A DNA stretch of 64,000 bases, taken from an uncultured Chryseobacterium sp. GTDB lineage: Bacteria; Bacteroidota; Bacteroidia; Flavobacteriales; Weeksellaceae. Both the position numbers and the translations under genes were made by a program. Under the pieces are notes generated by a model, which was not told the origin of the DNA, made no database searches, and was given only the letters and a program-made list of their open reading frames with translations. The stretch spans positions 1 to 64,000 of the forward strand of contig CAJYGB010000033.1 of assembly GCA_913774355.1 (NCBI GenBank), read 5' to 3'. Positions 26,672 to 35,026 of this stretch are shown here, in pieces; position 1 is the first letter of the stretch; each line of letters begins with the position of its first letter.

Positions 26672-27880
26672 TTACACTTTTTCAATAACCATTGCATAAC
26701 CCTGTCCGACACCGATACAAAGGGTACACAAGGCGTATTTCTTATTCTGTTTCTGCAATTCCATGGCGGCCGAACCGATAATTCTCGCTCCGGAAACACC
26801 CAGTGGGTGACCGATGGCAATGGCCCCTCCGTTCGGATTGACTCTGGTATCATCATCTTTTAAGCCTAATGATCTTGTAACGGCTAAAGACTGTGCGGCA
26901 AAGGCTTCATTTAATTCGATGATATCCATATCGTCAAGTGACAGGTTCAGTCGGTTCAATAATTTCTGAGCAGCTTCTACCGGACCGATACCCATAATTC
27001 TGGGTTCTACCCCGGCTACCGCGGAACCTAAAATTTTAGCAACCGGTTGTAATCCGTATTTTTTCACGGCTTCTTCGCTGGCTAAAATCAATGCAGCGGC
27101 CCCGTCGTTCATTCCCGAAGCGTTTCCTGCCGTTACCGTTCCGCCTTCTTTACGGAAAGCGGGACGAAGTTTTGCCAGGCCTTCCAGGGTAGAAGTCGGT
27201 TTGATGAATTCATCTTTATCGAAAACTTTAGGTTCTCCTTTTTTCTGCGGGATTTCCACTTGTACAATTTCTTCTGCCAGTCTTCCGCTTTCCTGCGCTC
27301 TGGATGCTTTCTGCTGAGACCATAAGGCAAACTGGTCCTGGTCTTCACGGCTAATCTGGTGCATATCGGCTAAGTTTTCCGCCGTTTCTCCCATTCCGTC
27401 AACCCCGTACATTTCTTTCATCTTCGGGTTGACAAACCTCCATCCGAAAGTGGTATCGAACATCTGACTATCTCTTCCGAAAGCCGTGCTCGGTTTTGAC
27501 ATCACGTACGGCGAACGCGTCATATGTTCCACACCGCCGGCGATATAAATTTCACCTTCTCCCGCAGCAATGGCACGGAACGCATTGGCAACCGCCGACA
27601 TTCCCGAAGCACACAATCTGTTTACGGTTTCCCCTCCGATTTTATACGGCAGTCCGGCCAATAGCAGAGCCATTCTCGCCACATTCCGGTTGTCTTCACC
27701 CGCCTGGTTGGCGCACCCGAAGATCACATCCTCGATTTCCTCTACCGGAACTTCCGGGTTTCTCGCGATGATCTCTTTGATGACAATCGCTGCCAGATCA
27801 TCAGCTCTTACTTCTGAAAGGCCTCCGCTTAATTTTGAAATGGGAGTCCTGATGTAGTCTATGATGTATACGTTGTTCAT
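26672..27880 (-). CDS. paaJ: 3-oxoadipyl-CoA thiolase
   Basis: A 402-residue thiolase. The nucleophile Cys is in [12 protein letters not shown] (about residue 90). The C-terminal catalytic His is in [19 protein letters not shown], and the second Cys is in [13 protein letters not shown]. In the paa setting it cleaves 3-oxoadipyl-CoA to succinyl-CoA and acetyl-CoA (pcaF is the name in the protocatechuate pathway). Full length. Confidence 0.95.
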   Translation of the reverse strand: MNNVYIIDYIRTPISKLSGGLSEVRADDLAAIVIKEIIARNPEVPVEEIEDVIFGCANQAGEDNRNVARMALLLAGLPYKIGGETVNRLCASGMSAVANAFRAIAAGEGEIYIAGGVEHMTRSPYVMSKPSTAFGRDSQMFDTTFGWRFVNPKMKEMYGVDGMGETAENLADMHQISREDQDQFALWSQQKASRAQESGRLAEEIVQVEIPQKKGEPKVFDKDEFIKPTSTLEGLAKLRPAFRKEGGTVTAGNASGMNDGAAALILASEEAVKKYGLQPVAKILGSAVAGVEPRIMGIGPVEAAQKLLNRLNLSLDDMDIIELNEAFAAQSLAVTRSLGLKDDDTRVNPNGGAIAIGHPLGVSGARIIGSAAMELQKQNKKYALCTLCIGVGQGYAMVIEKV

Positions 27881-27884
27881 AATT

Positions 27885-27925
27885 TAATGTAACAATTTAG
27901 CAATGTAACAGTGCAACAATACTAA
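27885..27925. repeat. Octamer array C, left half
   Basis: AACAATTT, AGCAATGT, AACAGTGC and AACAATAC follow each other with 8-bp spacing. The outer end TAATGTAACAAT (27885-27896) is a perfect inverted copy of the outer end of the right half (28347-28358), so the S23 gene lies between the halves. Confidence 0.6.
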
Positions 27926-28284
27926 ATGTCTTGTTTTTTATTTAAACTTGTACTTAATATTTTATATATAATTTTCCCTATTTCTGTAATTTGATGTTCC
28001 AGTTTTTCATCAAATGGATACGTTTTGGAATGTTTACAGAGATAGAGCCAATATTTTGTTTCTTCTAATTCTTTAGCCGCAATTTTTATTTTACTGATAA
28101 AATCATTTTTACTGTGCGGATTCTGGGATTCAAATGCATTGGCTCCGATACTTGTTCCGGAACGCAGCAATTGATTTGCTATAACATACTTTTTCTTATC
28201 TTCCAACAGTTCACAAAACTCAATAATGTGTAAAGAAAACTGCACACTCTTTTCTATTAATGGGTTATTTTCGAAATTGATCAT
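27922..28284 (-). CDS. S23/four-helix-bundle protein
   Basis: A 120-residue helical protein of the S23 family, first known from intervening sequences of 23S rRNA genes. SLHIIEFCELLED, NQLLRSGTSIGANAFES (about 39-55) and KELEETKYWL are family-typical. Its function is unknown. It sits between paaI and paaJ and is framed by the two halves of an octamer array whose outer ends are inverted repeats. This recalls the stem-enclosed S23 genes of rRNA. An effect on paa mRNA is only a guess. Confidence 0.88.
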   Translation of the reverse strand: MINFENNPLIEKSVQFSLHIIEFCELLEDKKKYVIANQLLRSGTSIGANAFESQNPHSKNDFISKIKIAAKELEETKYWLYLCKHSKTYPFDEKLEHQITEIGKIIYKILSTSLNKKQDI

Positions 28285-28309
28285 TTGTGTTAAATTTAAT
28301 TGTTTTAGT

Positions 28310-28358
28310 TACTTATTATTATATTGATATATTGTTATACTGTTTGATTGTTACATTA
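28310..28358. repeat. Octamer array C, right half
   Basis: Facing units end ATTGTTACATTA (28347-28358), three bases before the paaI stop codon. The reverse complement reads AATGTAAC, AATCAAAC, AGTATAAC, AATATATC, AATATAAT, again spaced by 8 bp. Confidence 0.6.
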
Positions 28359-28361
28359 TAT

Positions 28362-28775
28362 TTATAACTCTGTTACTTTTTTTCCTAGTTTATAAACGGT
28401 TCCGACAAATTTGGCTACCAGTTCATCGTTCTGATTGGTGATTTTTATATCGTAAACTGCCGTTTTGCGGGTTTCATTCACCAGGATGCTTTCTGCCCTG
28501 AAAACATCGCCTTCTTTTCCGGCTTTGGTAAAATTAACGACGCAGTTGAGGGCTACGGCAGCATCTCCGGAATTGTTGGAGGAAAACGCCAGTGCGGAAT
28601 CGGCAAAGGCAAAGGTAATGCCTCCATGCACCGTTTTCAGCCCGTTGATCATTTCCTTTTTAACGGGCATTTCTATTAAACAATAATTTTCTTCTACTTC
28701 AATCAGTTTAATATTCATCCATTGAGAAAACTCGTCCTGACCGAGCATATATTCTGCAACCTGTTTTGGGGTCAT
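28362..28775 (-). CDS. paaI: PaaI hotdog-fold thioesterase
   Basis: A 137-residue thioesterase of the hotdog fold. The catalytic region is KTVHGGITFAFADSALAFSSNNS (about 48-70; Asn/Gly/His region HGG), typical of PaaI. It hydrolyses hydroxyphenylacetyl-CoA and other ring CoA thioesters to release CoA. The gene abuts the next upstream stop codon (0-bp gap) and is in the paa run. Confidence 0.93.
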   Translation of the reverse strand: MTPKQVAEYMLGQDEFSQWMNIKLIEVEENYCLIEMPVKKEMINGLKTVHGGITFAFADSALAFSSNNSGDAAVALNCVVNFTKAGKEGDVFRAESILVNETRKTAVYDIKITNQNDELVAKFVGTVYKLGKKVTEL

Positions 28776-29021
28776 TTATTTTTTATTTAAATTTTTAAAT
28801 TTCAGTAAATCTTTCCAGGTATAATCTCTGCCATCCAAGATGAAAAAACCTAAAAATATAGAGAGGAAATAAAATACAAAACCAAATGCATTCAGGCTTT
28901 CTTCATCATCCCATCCGAACTTATAAAAAAGAAGCTTTACCAGAAAGAAACAGGAAGTGAAAATAATTGCGTTCACCAGGGAGCGCAGGACATTTTTCTT
29001 AGTCAATATTCTTTTAAGCAT
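28776..29021 (-). CDS. Small two-span membrane protein
   Basis: An 81-residue protein with two membrane spans (about 12-32, 46-62), a basic N-terminus (MLKRILTKKNVLR) and a Lys/Asn-rich tail. No family recognised. Its stop directly abuts the paaI start, so it is cotranscribed. It belongs with two unknown genes upstream that are unusual in paa clusters. Confidence 0.6.
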   Translation of the reverse strand: MLKRILTKKNVLRSLVNAIIFTSCFFLVKLLFYKFGWDDEESLNAFGFVFYFLSIFLGFFILDGRDYTWKDLLKFKNLNKK

Positions 29022-29048
29022 GATTTCAGTTTTAGATTAAAGTATTTA

Positions 29049-29357
29049 CTACTGTATGATTTCTTCATATAATTCATCAGCTAAACGGTCGTAAATACTC
29101 ATGGTTTTCCCCAGAATAACCTGGCCATTGGAAAGGTTTTTCGGATCGCTGTTATTTTCATTAAGATCAGACGCCTCCAGATCAATGCCTTCCTCATCTG
29201 CCATTCTTTGAACGAGCACTTTGTATTTTATATTAAATTTCGACAATATTTCAAGCCGGTCCTGATCGCTCTCTATCGAAGAAAGTTCCTGAACCAGATA
29301 CTCTTTTTCGATACGCAGCCTGATTTCCAGTTCGGCTCTGAATTCTTCTATATGCAT
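29049..29357 (-). CDS. Small acidic helical protein
   Basis: A 102-residue protein, strongly helical and charged (ELEIRLRIEKEYLVQELSSI). I start it at ATG 29357 (MHIEEFRAEL); a TTG one codon upstream is also open. It has no signal peptide or membrane span. No family recognised. It lies 27 bp above the 81-residue membrane protein gene. Confidence 0.55.
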   Translation of the reverse strand: MHIEEFRAELEIRLRIEKEYLVQELSSIESDQDRLEILSKFNIKYKVLVQRMADEEGIDLEASDLNENNSDPKNLSNGQVILGKTMSIYDRLADELYEEIIQ

Positions 29358-29593
29358 CAAAACTTTAATTACTTCATTATATATCTTTCCAGTCGGGCTT
29401 TTTTAAATACTGTTTCCATCTTTATCGAAATTCAATACATTTGATATTTCTCTTAACTGAAAAAGTTCAAAACTTACCTTGTGGATTTTAATTCCATTTA
29501 ATATTCTTAATTGCCTGTTAGCCTATAATTTATCTTTCTTTTCCGTATCAGCATTTGTTATTTCAATAATCGGAGTTTTCTTTTTTAACCTAC

Positions 29594-30931
29594 TCATGAA
29601 TAAATTTTGCAGATCTCGGATATTTCTGTTAAATTTTTCTGCTTAGGCATGAGATTAATGCTTTTTAATTCTTCAAAATCTCCTGTCAGTGTTTCGTCTA
29701 TCCAACCTTTATCAAAAAGGATTTTAATATTTTCAACGAAATCCTTTTGAACGAATGGAAATACATCCGCAACAAACAAAGAGAAGAATTCTTTTGAAAT
29801 GATATTATCTTCTTCTTTGGCGTTGATATAAACAGACAAACAGTAATTCCACATGTCAGGGATATCAGCCTCTTTAAACGATGCCTGTACCATAGCAGAT
29901 AAGACGGCTCCTTTGGAAAACGAATAAATACCCGGTCTCAACAAGAAGTCTTTAAGCGTCTCCCTCTTATTTTCAGAAAGCACAAAAATCACTTCCCAAA
30001 GGTATTCGGAGAGAAAATCATCTAACCAGAATTCAAGAAAATCTTCATCATTGCTTATAAAATCCAGAATGTCTTCTAAAGCTTCTTCAGCCTTCAGTTC
30101 TCTCAACAACAATAGCACATGAATCGGAAATGGGAAATCGGTTCCCAAAGACAGGAAATGGTGGTAACGGTTTTCGGCATCTTTTAAAAGCTTCCGCAAA
30201 TCATTGATAACCGAATTTCTATCCAAAGACCTGACTTCGTCTGTAAAAGCTAAATTACCTTTGTAAAGTTTATATAATTCTTTGTTCTGAAGAGCTGGTT
30301 CTACTTCAGAAGAATCCATCTCAATAATTTTTTCAGGAAGAGGTTCCAGATCATAATCCCTGAAATCCGGCAGGCTGTGCATCATTAATCTGCTTTCAAG
30401 ATCATCGATGTAACCTTTCTCAGCATCCATGGAATGAAGAAGCTGTAGTATTTCCACCACATTCTGCTCGTTGTTTTTTTTAAGTTCGATCAAGGCCCGG
30501 ATATAATAAAAAGTCTGAACCTGAGTATAATGGAAAATTTGCTGTCCGGGTAGCAAATCCGATACATTTTCAGCATATCCGAATACACTTTCCGCCAAAT
30601 CGATTTCATCATTATCCATATAAAATCTGGCCAGGCTAACTTTTCCAATAATATAGTCAGGATGTTCTTCAACGGTCTTCAGGAGAATGTTTTTCAAATC
30701 ATTTTTTCTGTCGAGTCTTTCAAAAGCTACTGCAAGAAAATTTTTGAATTCGGGAATCCTTGGAAATTTAACGATTAATTTTTGCAGATCTTCAGCCACC
30801 TTCCATGCAATTTTACTTTTTCTTACTTTCTGAAAAAATTCCTCGATTTTTTGTAATACAAAAGGTGGATAGTTTTTCGTATCCGTATCATAATCGATTT
30901 TTATTTTATCTATTGAATATTTACTTGCCAC
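29594..30931 (-). CDS. TPR-like helical repeat protein
   Basis: A 445-residue cytosolic helical protein with repeat-like helix pairs in residues 35-150 (IPEFKNFLAVAFERLDRKND, KVSLARFYMDNDEIDLAESVF), as in TPR proteins. The C-terminal 250 residues are helical with no motif. The start is GTG (MASKYSIDK). The gene lies in the paa run below paaH but has no known link to phenylacetate. A 236-bp gap without octamers follows. Confidence 0.55.
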   Translation of the reverse strand: MASKYSIDKIKIDYDTDTKNYPPFVLQKIEEFFQKVRKSKIAWKVAEDLQKLIVKFPRIPEFKNFLAVAFERLDRKNDLKNILLKTVEEHPDYIIGKVSLARFYMDNDEIDLAESVFGYAENVSDLLPGQQIFHYTQVQTFYYIRALIELKKNNEQNVVEILQLLHSMDAEKGYIDDLESRLMMHSLPDFRDYDLEPLPEKIIEMDSSEVEPALQNKELYKLYKGNLAFTDEVRSLDRNSVINDLRKLLKDAENRYHHFLSLGTDFPFPIHVLLLLRELKAEEALEDILDFISNDEDFLEFWLDDFLSEYLWEVIFVLSENKRETLKDFLLRPGIYSFSKGAVLSAMVQASFKEADIPDMWNYCLSVYINAKEEDNIISKEFFSLFVADVFPFVQKDFVENIKILFDKGWIDETLTGDFEELKSINLMPKQKNLTEISEICKIYS

Positions 30932-30990
30932 TTGAATTGTCTATATATTAATACAATCAGAATCTATCTAATAAAAAATTGATGGGAAAA

Positions 30991-32127
30991 TCATGAAATC
31001 ATTTTTCTCAGCAACGGACTTTGCCTGTAGCGGTCTTCCTGGTATTCCTCATAAAGATTCTGCAGGGTTCCGGAGATTTTTGCATATCCGATTTCCTGTC
31101 CCCACGCCAGTAATCCTTTCGGATAGTTGACGCCTTTCTGCATGGCCAGTTCCAAATCTTCATCATTGGCAATGCCCAATCTTTTAGCTTCTACCGCCTC
31201 ATTGATCAGCATAGAAATGATTCTCATAAAAATCTGCTGATAAAGCGAATCATCTTTCTGAGGTTCAGGTTTAGCAGCTCCTTCTGCATAATCATAGAAG
31301 CCTTTCCCGGTTTTCCGGCCGTGTAATTTGGCTTCGGACATTCTCTGCTGAAGCAGGGACGGTTTGTATTTCGGGTCGTAAAAATATTCTTTGTAAACTG
31401 TTGTGGTAACGGAGAAATTCACATCCACTCCGATGAGATCCATCAATTCAAAAGGACCCATTTTGAAGTTACCCAACGTTTTCATGGCATCATCTACCTG
31501 TTCTACCGTTGCGATATTTTCTTCCACAATTCTCAATCCTTCCCCGTAATACGGACGGGCAATTCTGTTTACGATAAATCCGGGAATATCTTTGGCGATC
31601 ACCGGCGTTTTTCCCCAGTCTTTCATCAGGCTGTAGATTTTTTCCGGCAACGATTTTCCCGTCAGCAAAGACGGGATCACTTCTACCAGAGGCATCAGTG
31701 GAGCCGGGTTAAAGAAGTGAATTCCGATAAAACGTTCAGGATGCTTCAGTTCAGCACTTAGAGAAGTGATGGAAATGGATGAGGTATTGGAACCGATGAT
31801 GCAGGTTTCAGAAACATGGTTTTCCAGTTCCGTAAATACTTTGGTTTTGATTTCTTTATTTTCGATGATGGCTTCAATGATGAGTTCACAGTCTTTGAAG
31901 TCCTTCAGTTCCGTTGCGATGGAGATATTGGCTAAAATTTCAGTCATTTTCTCACCTGAAATCTTCTGCTTGTCTACCAGTTTGGTCAGTGTTTTTTCCA
32001 GACCGAGGGTTGCCGTTTCCACCTGTTTGGCATTTGCGTCATACACCAAAACTTTACATCCGTTCGTCGCAGCTACCTGTGCGATGCCAATTCCCATGGT
32101 TCCGGCACCGATGATTCCTATATTCAT
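30991..32127 (-). CDS. paaH: 3-hydroxyadipyl-CoA dehydrogenase
   Basis: A 378-residue 3-hydroxyacyl-CoA dehydrogenase. I start it at ATG 32127 (MNIGIIGAGTMGIGIA), which places the NAD-binding motif GAGTMG at the N-terminus; a TTG 6 codons upstream would add MIYCYI. FIGIHFFNPAPLMPLVEVI holds the catalytic region, and the C-terminal domain has PRPYY-like and GRKTGKGFYDYAEG. PaaH makes 3-oxoadipyl-CoA for PaaJ. Confidence 0.93.
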   Translation of the reverse strand: MNIGIIGAGTMGIGIAQVAATNGCKVLVYDANAKQVETATLGLEKTLTKLVDKQKISGEKMTEILANISIATELKDFKDCELIIEAIIENKEIKTKVFTELENHVSETCIIGSNTSSISITSLSAELKHPERFIGIHFFNPAPLMPLVEVIPSLLTGKSLPEKIYSLMKDWGKTPVIAKDIPGFIVNRIARPYYGEGLRIVEENIATVEQVDDAMKTLGNFKMGPFELMDLIGVDVNFSVTTTVYKEYFYDPKYKPSLLQQRMSEAKLHGRKTGKGFYDYAEGAAKPEPQKDDSLYQQIFMRIISMLINEAVEAKRLGIANDEDLELAMQKGVNYPKGLLAWGQEIGYAKISGTLQNLYEEYQEDRYRQSPLLRKMIS

Positions 32128-32204
32128 AATGTAACAGTATATCAATGTAACAATGTAACAATAAGATTGGCAAACTGATACACTGGTTGCATTGTTATAT
32201 TAAT
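32128..32204. repeat. Octamer array D
   Basis: AACAGTAT, ATCAATGT, AACAATGT, AACAATAA follow one another every 8 bp, then a facing half ending TTGCATTGTTATATTAA. The array fills the paaG-paaH gap. Confidence 0.65.
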
Positions 32205-33005
32205 TTATTTTCCTTTATATTCAGGTTTTCTTTTCTGTAAAAATGCATTTACGCCTTCTATGAAATCTTCTGTTTCTGCGGCTTCCTGTTGAAGGTCGGC
32301 TTCGAGTTCCAATTGCTCTTTCAATGTATTATTGTAAGAATTGGCGAATGCTTTTTTGGTGAGCTTAAAGGCTGCAGTCGGCATGTTGGACATTCTTTCG
32401 AGAATTTCCATTGATTTTGAATTAAATTCCTCCTCTGTAAAAACCTCAGCCACAAGGCCGTAGGCTTTTGATTCCTCAGCGGATAATTTTTTACCGGTAA
32501 ATGCCAGATAATTCGCCATTTGTCGACCCAATAATCTTGGTAAGAAATACGTTCCTCCGGTGTCCGGAATCAATCCGATATTAGAGAAAGCCTGGGAGAA
32601 ATACGCTTTATTGTTGGCAAGTACAAAATCACAGATCAACGCCAGCATCGCTCCGGCACCTACCGCAGGACCATTGACCAATGCCACGACTGGTTTTTTA
32701 CAACGCGTCAGTTCCAATACCAACGGATTATAATAATCGGTTACGATTTTCCGGATAATGTCGTGATCGTGATGTTCGTTACCGGTTACAAAGGCATCAT
32801 CCAGGTTCTGGCCTGAACAGAACGCTCTTCCTCTTCCGGAAATGGCGACACAGCGAACGGCAGGATCATTGCTGCATTCTCTGATGAAATCTTTCAGGTC
32901 CGAAAGTGAAGGCTTGGTTAGCGCATTCATGGTTTCCGGCTGGTTGAGGTAAGCGATTTTCAGCTTTCCTTCGAAATGCGTTTCGATATCGAGTTGGGTG
33001 TACAT
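32205..33005 (-). CDS. paaG: PaaG epoxyphenylacetyl-CoA isomerase
   Basis: A 266-residue crotonase-fold isomerase. I start it at ATG 33005 (MYTQLDIE), because the longer frame adds 28 hydrophobic residues from array E. Oxyanion-hole segments are FCSGQNLDDAF and VNGPAVGAGAMLALICDF. The catalytic Asp is in IGLIPDTGGTYFLPRLLG (near 144), typical of PaaG rather than PaaF. It turns ring-1,2-epoxyphenylacetyl-CoA into the oxepin that PaaZ opens. Confidence 0.93.
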   Translation of the reverse strand: MYTQLDIETHFEGKLKIAYLNQPETMNALTKPSLSDLKDFIRECSNDPAVRCVAISGRGRAFCSGQNLDDAFVTGNEHHDHDIIRKIVTDYYNPLVLELTRCKKPVVALVNGPAVGAGAMLALICDFVLANNKAYFSQAFSNIGLIPDTGGTYFLPRLLGRQMANYLAFTGKKLSAEESKAYGLVAEVFTEEEFNSKSMEILERMSNMPTAAFKLTKKAFANSYNNTLKEQLELEADLQQEAAETEDFIEGVNAFLQKRKPEYKGK

Positions 33006-33038
33006 AGTTTTTAATTTTATGATTAAACAAATATAAAA

Positions 33039-33180
33039 TAATGTAACAATGTACCAGTACAATAATCTATCAATATACCAGTTTAACAATGTAATACTTA
33101 TAATTCGGTCTGAATTTTATTGGTTATTTTCTACATTGATGTATTGTTACATTGGTATATTTTTACATTGTTATATTAAT
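33039..33180. repeat. Octamer array E
   Basis: The longest array. Units AACAATGT, ACCAGTAC, AATAATCT, ATCAATAT, ACCAGTTT, AACAATGT are spaced by 8 bp at 33045-33095, followed by the facing half up to TTACATTGTTATATTAAT. It lies between paaD and paaG. Confidence 0.7.
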
Positions 33181-33181
33181 T

Positions 33182-33646
33182 TTAGTGGCATTTAAAATAA
33201 TCAAACGGCTCAAGGCAGTCCAGACATTGGTAGGAAGCCTTACACAAGGTCGATCCAAACCTGCTGATCTGCTTGGTGTGCTCCGAACCACAGCGTGGAC
33301 ATTTTTTCGGCTTTCCGATATGATGCTCGTCGGCTCCTTTTTCGGGTGGCGTGATTCCGTAAGCTCTCAGCTTTTCCCGGGCTTCATCCGTGAGCCAGTC
33401 GGTTGTCCAGATCGGGAACATTTTGGTCACCACTTTTGCGTCCCAGCCGTTTTCCTTCATGATCTTGATAATGTCTTCCTCGATGGTAAACATAGCGGGA
33501 CAGGCTGAATAAGTGGGCGTGATGGTTACTTCGCACGAATTCTCGCCGGTAACTTTCGCTGCTCTTACAATGCCCAATTCCACGATATTGATCACGGGGA
33601 TTTCCGGATCGGGAACCATTTCTAATATGTCTAAAGGATTTCTCAA
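33182..33646 (-). CDS. paaD: PaaD, epoxidase-associated protein
   Basis: A 154-residue protein. The N-terminal MIP18-type domain has VPDPEIPVINIVELGIV and PTYSACPAM. The C-terminal part binds metal by Cys residues (CPRCGSEH... CKASYQCLDCLEPFDYFKCH). PaaD is needed for Fe/S or iron delivery to the phenylacetyl-CoA epoxidase. I use TTG at 33646 (MRNPLDILEMV); no nearby ATG would keep the conserved PDPEIP block with its usual spacing. Confidence 0.9.
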   Translation of the reverse strand: MRNPLDILEMVPDPEIPVINIVELGIVRAAKVTGENSCEVTITPTYSACPAMFTIEEDIIKIMKENGWDAKVVTKMFPIWTTDWLTDEAREKLRAYGITPPEKGADEHHIGKPKKCPRCGSEHTKQISRFGSTLCKASYQCLDCLEPFDYFKCH

Positions 33647-33649
33647 TCT

Positions 33650-33745
33650 TTTTAATTCTGAAAAGTTTTTAAACGCAAAGTGCGCTAAGTTTTTTTGACA
33701 ACTACTTGTTTTTAAGTTCGCAAAGGCGTTCTACTAAGCAAAGCC
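33650..33745. repeat. ACGCAAAG-type intergenic repeat
   Basis: Two related units (AAACGCAAAGTGCGCTAAG at 33671-33689 and TTCGCAAAGGCGTTC...CTAAGCAAAG at 33716-33743) lie upstream of paaD. The shared parts are CGCAAAG and CTAAG(C). Such sequences are frequent between genes in related bacteria; the function is unknown. Confidence 0.4.
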
Positions 33746-33759
33746 ATCAAAGTATAATT

Positions 33760-33812
33760 TTAACAGCAGTACAAATTGTTACGTTGTGAAACTGCTGCAT
33801 TGTTCCATTAAT
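33760..33812. repeat. Octamer array F (half only)
   Basis: The reverse complement reads AATGGAAC, AATGCAGC, AGTTTCAC, AACGTAAC, AATTTG, every 8 bp, just below the paaC stop. The facing half is missing or decayed. Confidence 0.55.
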
Positions 33813-33813
33813 C

Positions 33814-34563
33814 TTACCAGGTACATCCCGGATACGCTCTCTGCATATATTGCAGTTCGCAAAGCATATATCCGAAATATTCTGTATGATAGCCTGTTCT
33901 GGATTTTGGCTGCATGAAAGGATTGGTTGGATATTCCAATCCGTATTCAGCAAAGTCTTTTTTAGTGATTGCTAAGAACTCTTCGTAAAGAGCATCTGTA
34001 TTCGGAGCTATGTTCAAAGCTACCAGATCATCCTCGCCTTCGGTTTTGGCAAATAAGCCTTTGGTATATTCCCAGATATTCTCAATGGCTTTCTCAAGAC
34101 GGGATCTGCTTTCTTCCGTTCCCTGAGCGAAAATTTTCATCCAGGAAGCCGCGTGGGTGTAATGATACCGTACCTCTTTCAGAGACTTCTGGGCAATAGC
34201 GGCCAATTCTTCATTTGCCGAATTGGACAATGCTTCATACATCAGCTTTTGGTATACTGCGAAAACATAGACTTTCAGAATGGTATGGGCATAATCTTCG
34301 TTGGGAAGTTCGGTCCAGTGCGCATTCACATATTCGTGCTCGTATCTTAAAAAAGCAAGATCGTCTTCCTTTTTGCCGTTATTGATCACTCTCGAAGCAT
34401 ACACATAAAAGTTATTGGCCTGCCCCAGTTCATCCAGCGCGATATTCGTTAACGCAATATCTTCTTCCAGATAAGGCCCTTCGCCACACCACGCCGACAA
34501 CCGCTGCCCCATGATGAAGCTGTCGTCTGCCAGTTTTAATAAATAATTATATAATGGGTTCAT
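33814..34563 (-). CDS. paaC: Phenylacetyl-CoA 1,2-epoxidase subunit PaaC
   Basis: A 249-residue ferritin-like helical protein, the structural partner of PaaA in the epoxidase. Helices with DEL (LDELGQANNFY), RYEHEYVNAHW and VRYHYTHAASWM are typical. I start it at ATG 34563 (MNPLYNYLLKL); the longer frame reads into a repeat. It lies between paaB and paaD. Confidence 0.93.
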   Translation of the reverse strand: MNPLYNYLLKLADDSFIMGQRLSAWCGEGPYLEEDIALTNIALDELGQANNFYVYASRVINNGKKEDDLAFLRYEHEYVNAHWTELPNEDYAHTILKVYVFAVYQKLMYEALSNSANEELAAIAQKSLKEVRYHYTHAASWMKIFAQGTEESRSRLEKAIENIWEYTKGLFAKTEGEDDLVALNIAPNTDALYEEFLAITKKDFAEYGLEYPTNPFMQPKSRTGYHTEYFGYMLCELQYMQRAYPGCTW

Positions 34564-34569
34564 TATTTT

Positions 34570-34630
34570 AGCTTTTGGCTTTTGGCGTATAGCTTTTGGC
34601 AAATGGCAAGAAGCTAACAGCCAACTGCTG
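34570..34630. repeat. AGCTTTTGGC repeat
   Basis: AGCTTTTGGC occurs at 34570-34579 and 34591-34600, with further partial copies (TTTTGGCGTA, AAATGGCAAG) and a facing GCCAACTGCTG. It fills the paaB-paaC gap in place of an octamer array. Confidence 0.6.
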
Positions 34631-34632
34631 TT

Positions 34633-34914
34633 TTACATATTTTTTACATCGTTCGGAATCTCGTAGAAAGTCGGGTGACGGTACAGTTTATCGTCTGCCG
34701 GATCGAAGAATGCTTCTTTGTCAACGCCTTCCGAAGTCACTATATATTTGCTTGGCACTACCCAAACAGAAGTTCCTTCTTTTCTTCTGGTATAAACGTC
34801 TCTCGCATTCTGCAACGCCATTTCGGCAGTCGGTGCCTGTACGATTCCTACGTGTTTGTGGGACAATCCCGGTTTAGTCTGAATAAACACTTCCCACATA
34901 TCTAAATTTGCCAT
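34633..34914 (-). CDS. paaB: Phenylacetyl-CoA 1,2-epoxidase subunit PaaB
   Basis: A 93-residue subunit that bridges the PaaAC heterodimers in the epoxidase. WEVFIQTKPGLSHKHVG and QNARDVYTRR are family-typical. I start it at ATG 34914 (MANLDMWEVF); the longer frame adds nine residues from array H. Full length. Confidence 0.95.
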   Translation of the reverse strand: MANLDMWEVFIQTKPGLSHKHVGIVQAPTAEMALQNARDVYTRRKEGTSVWVVPSKYIVTSEGVDKEAFFDPADDKLYRHPTFYEIPNDVKNM

Positions 34915-34919
34915 ATTCA

Positions 34920-35025
34920 AATTAATTTTACAATGTATCAATGACCAATTTTACTCCATGAAATGCTTCGACAAGCTCAGCATGACAATAATTGTTACAT
35001 TTTTACATTGGTATATTGTTACATG
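34920..35025. repeat. Octamer array H with central element
   Basis: The left half (ACAATGTA, TCAATGAC, CAATTTTA) is followed by the 26-bp central element at 34963-34988 (ATGCTTCGACAAGCTCAG...), then a facing right half TTGTTACATTTTTACATTGG... The centre differs from that in array B at two positions. Confidence 0.65.
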
Positions 35026-35026
35026 A

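Noticed and set aside
33005..33089. N-terminal extension of PaaG
   Set aside because: The added residues come from octamer array E, and family members start near MYTQLDIE.
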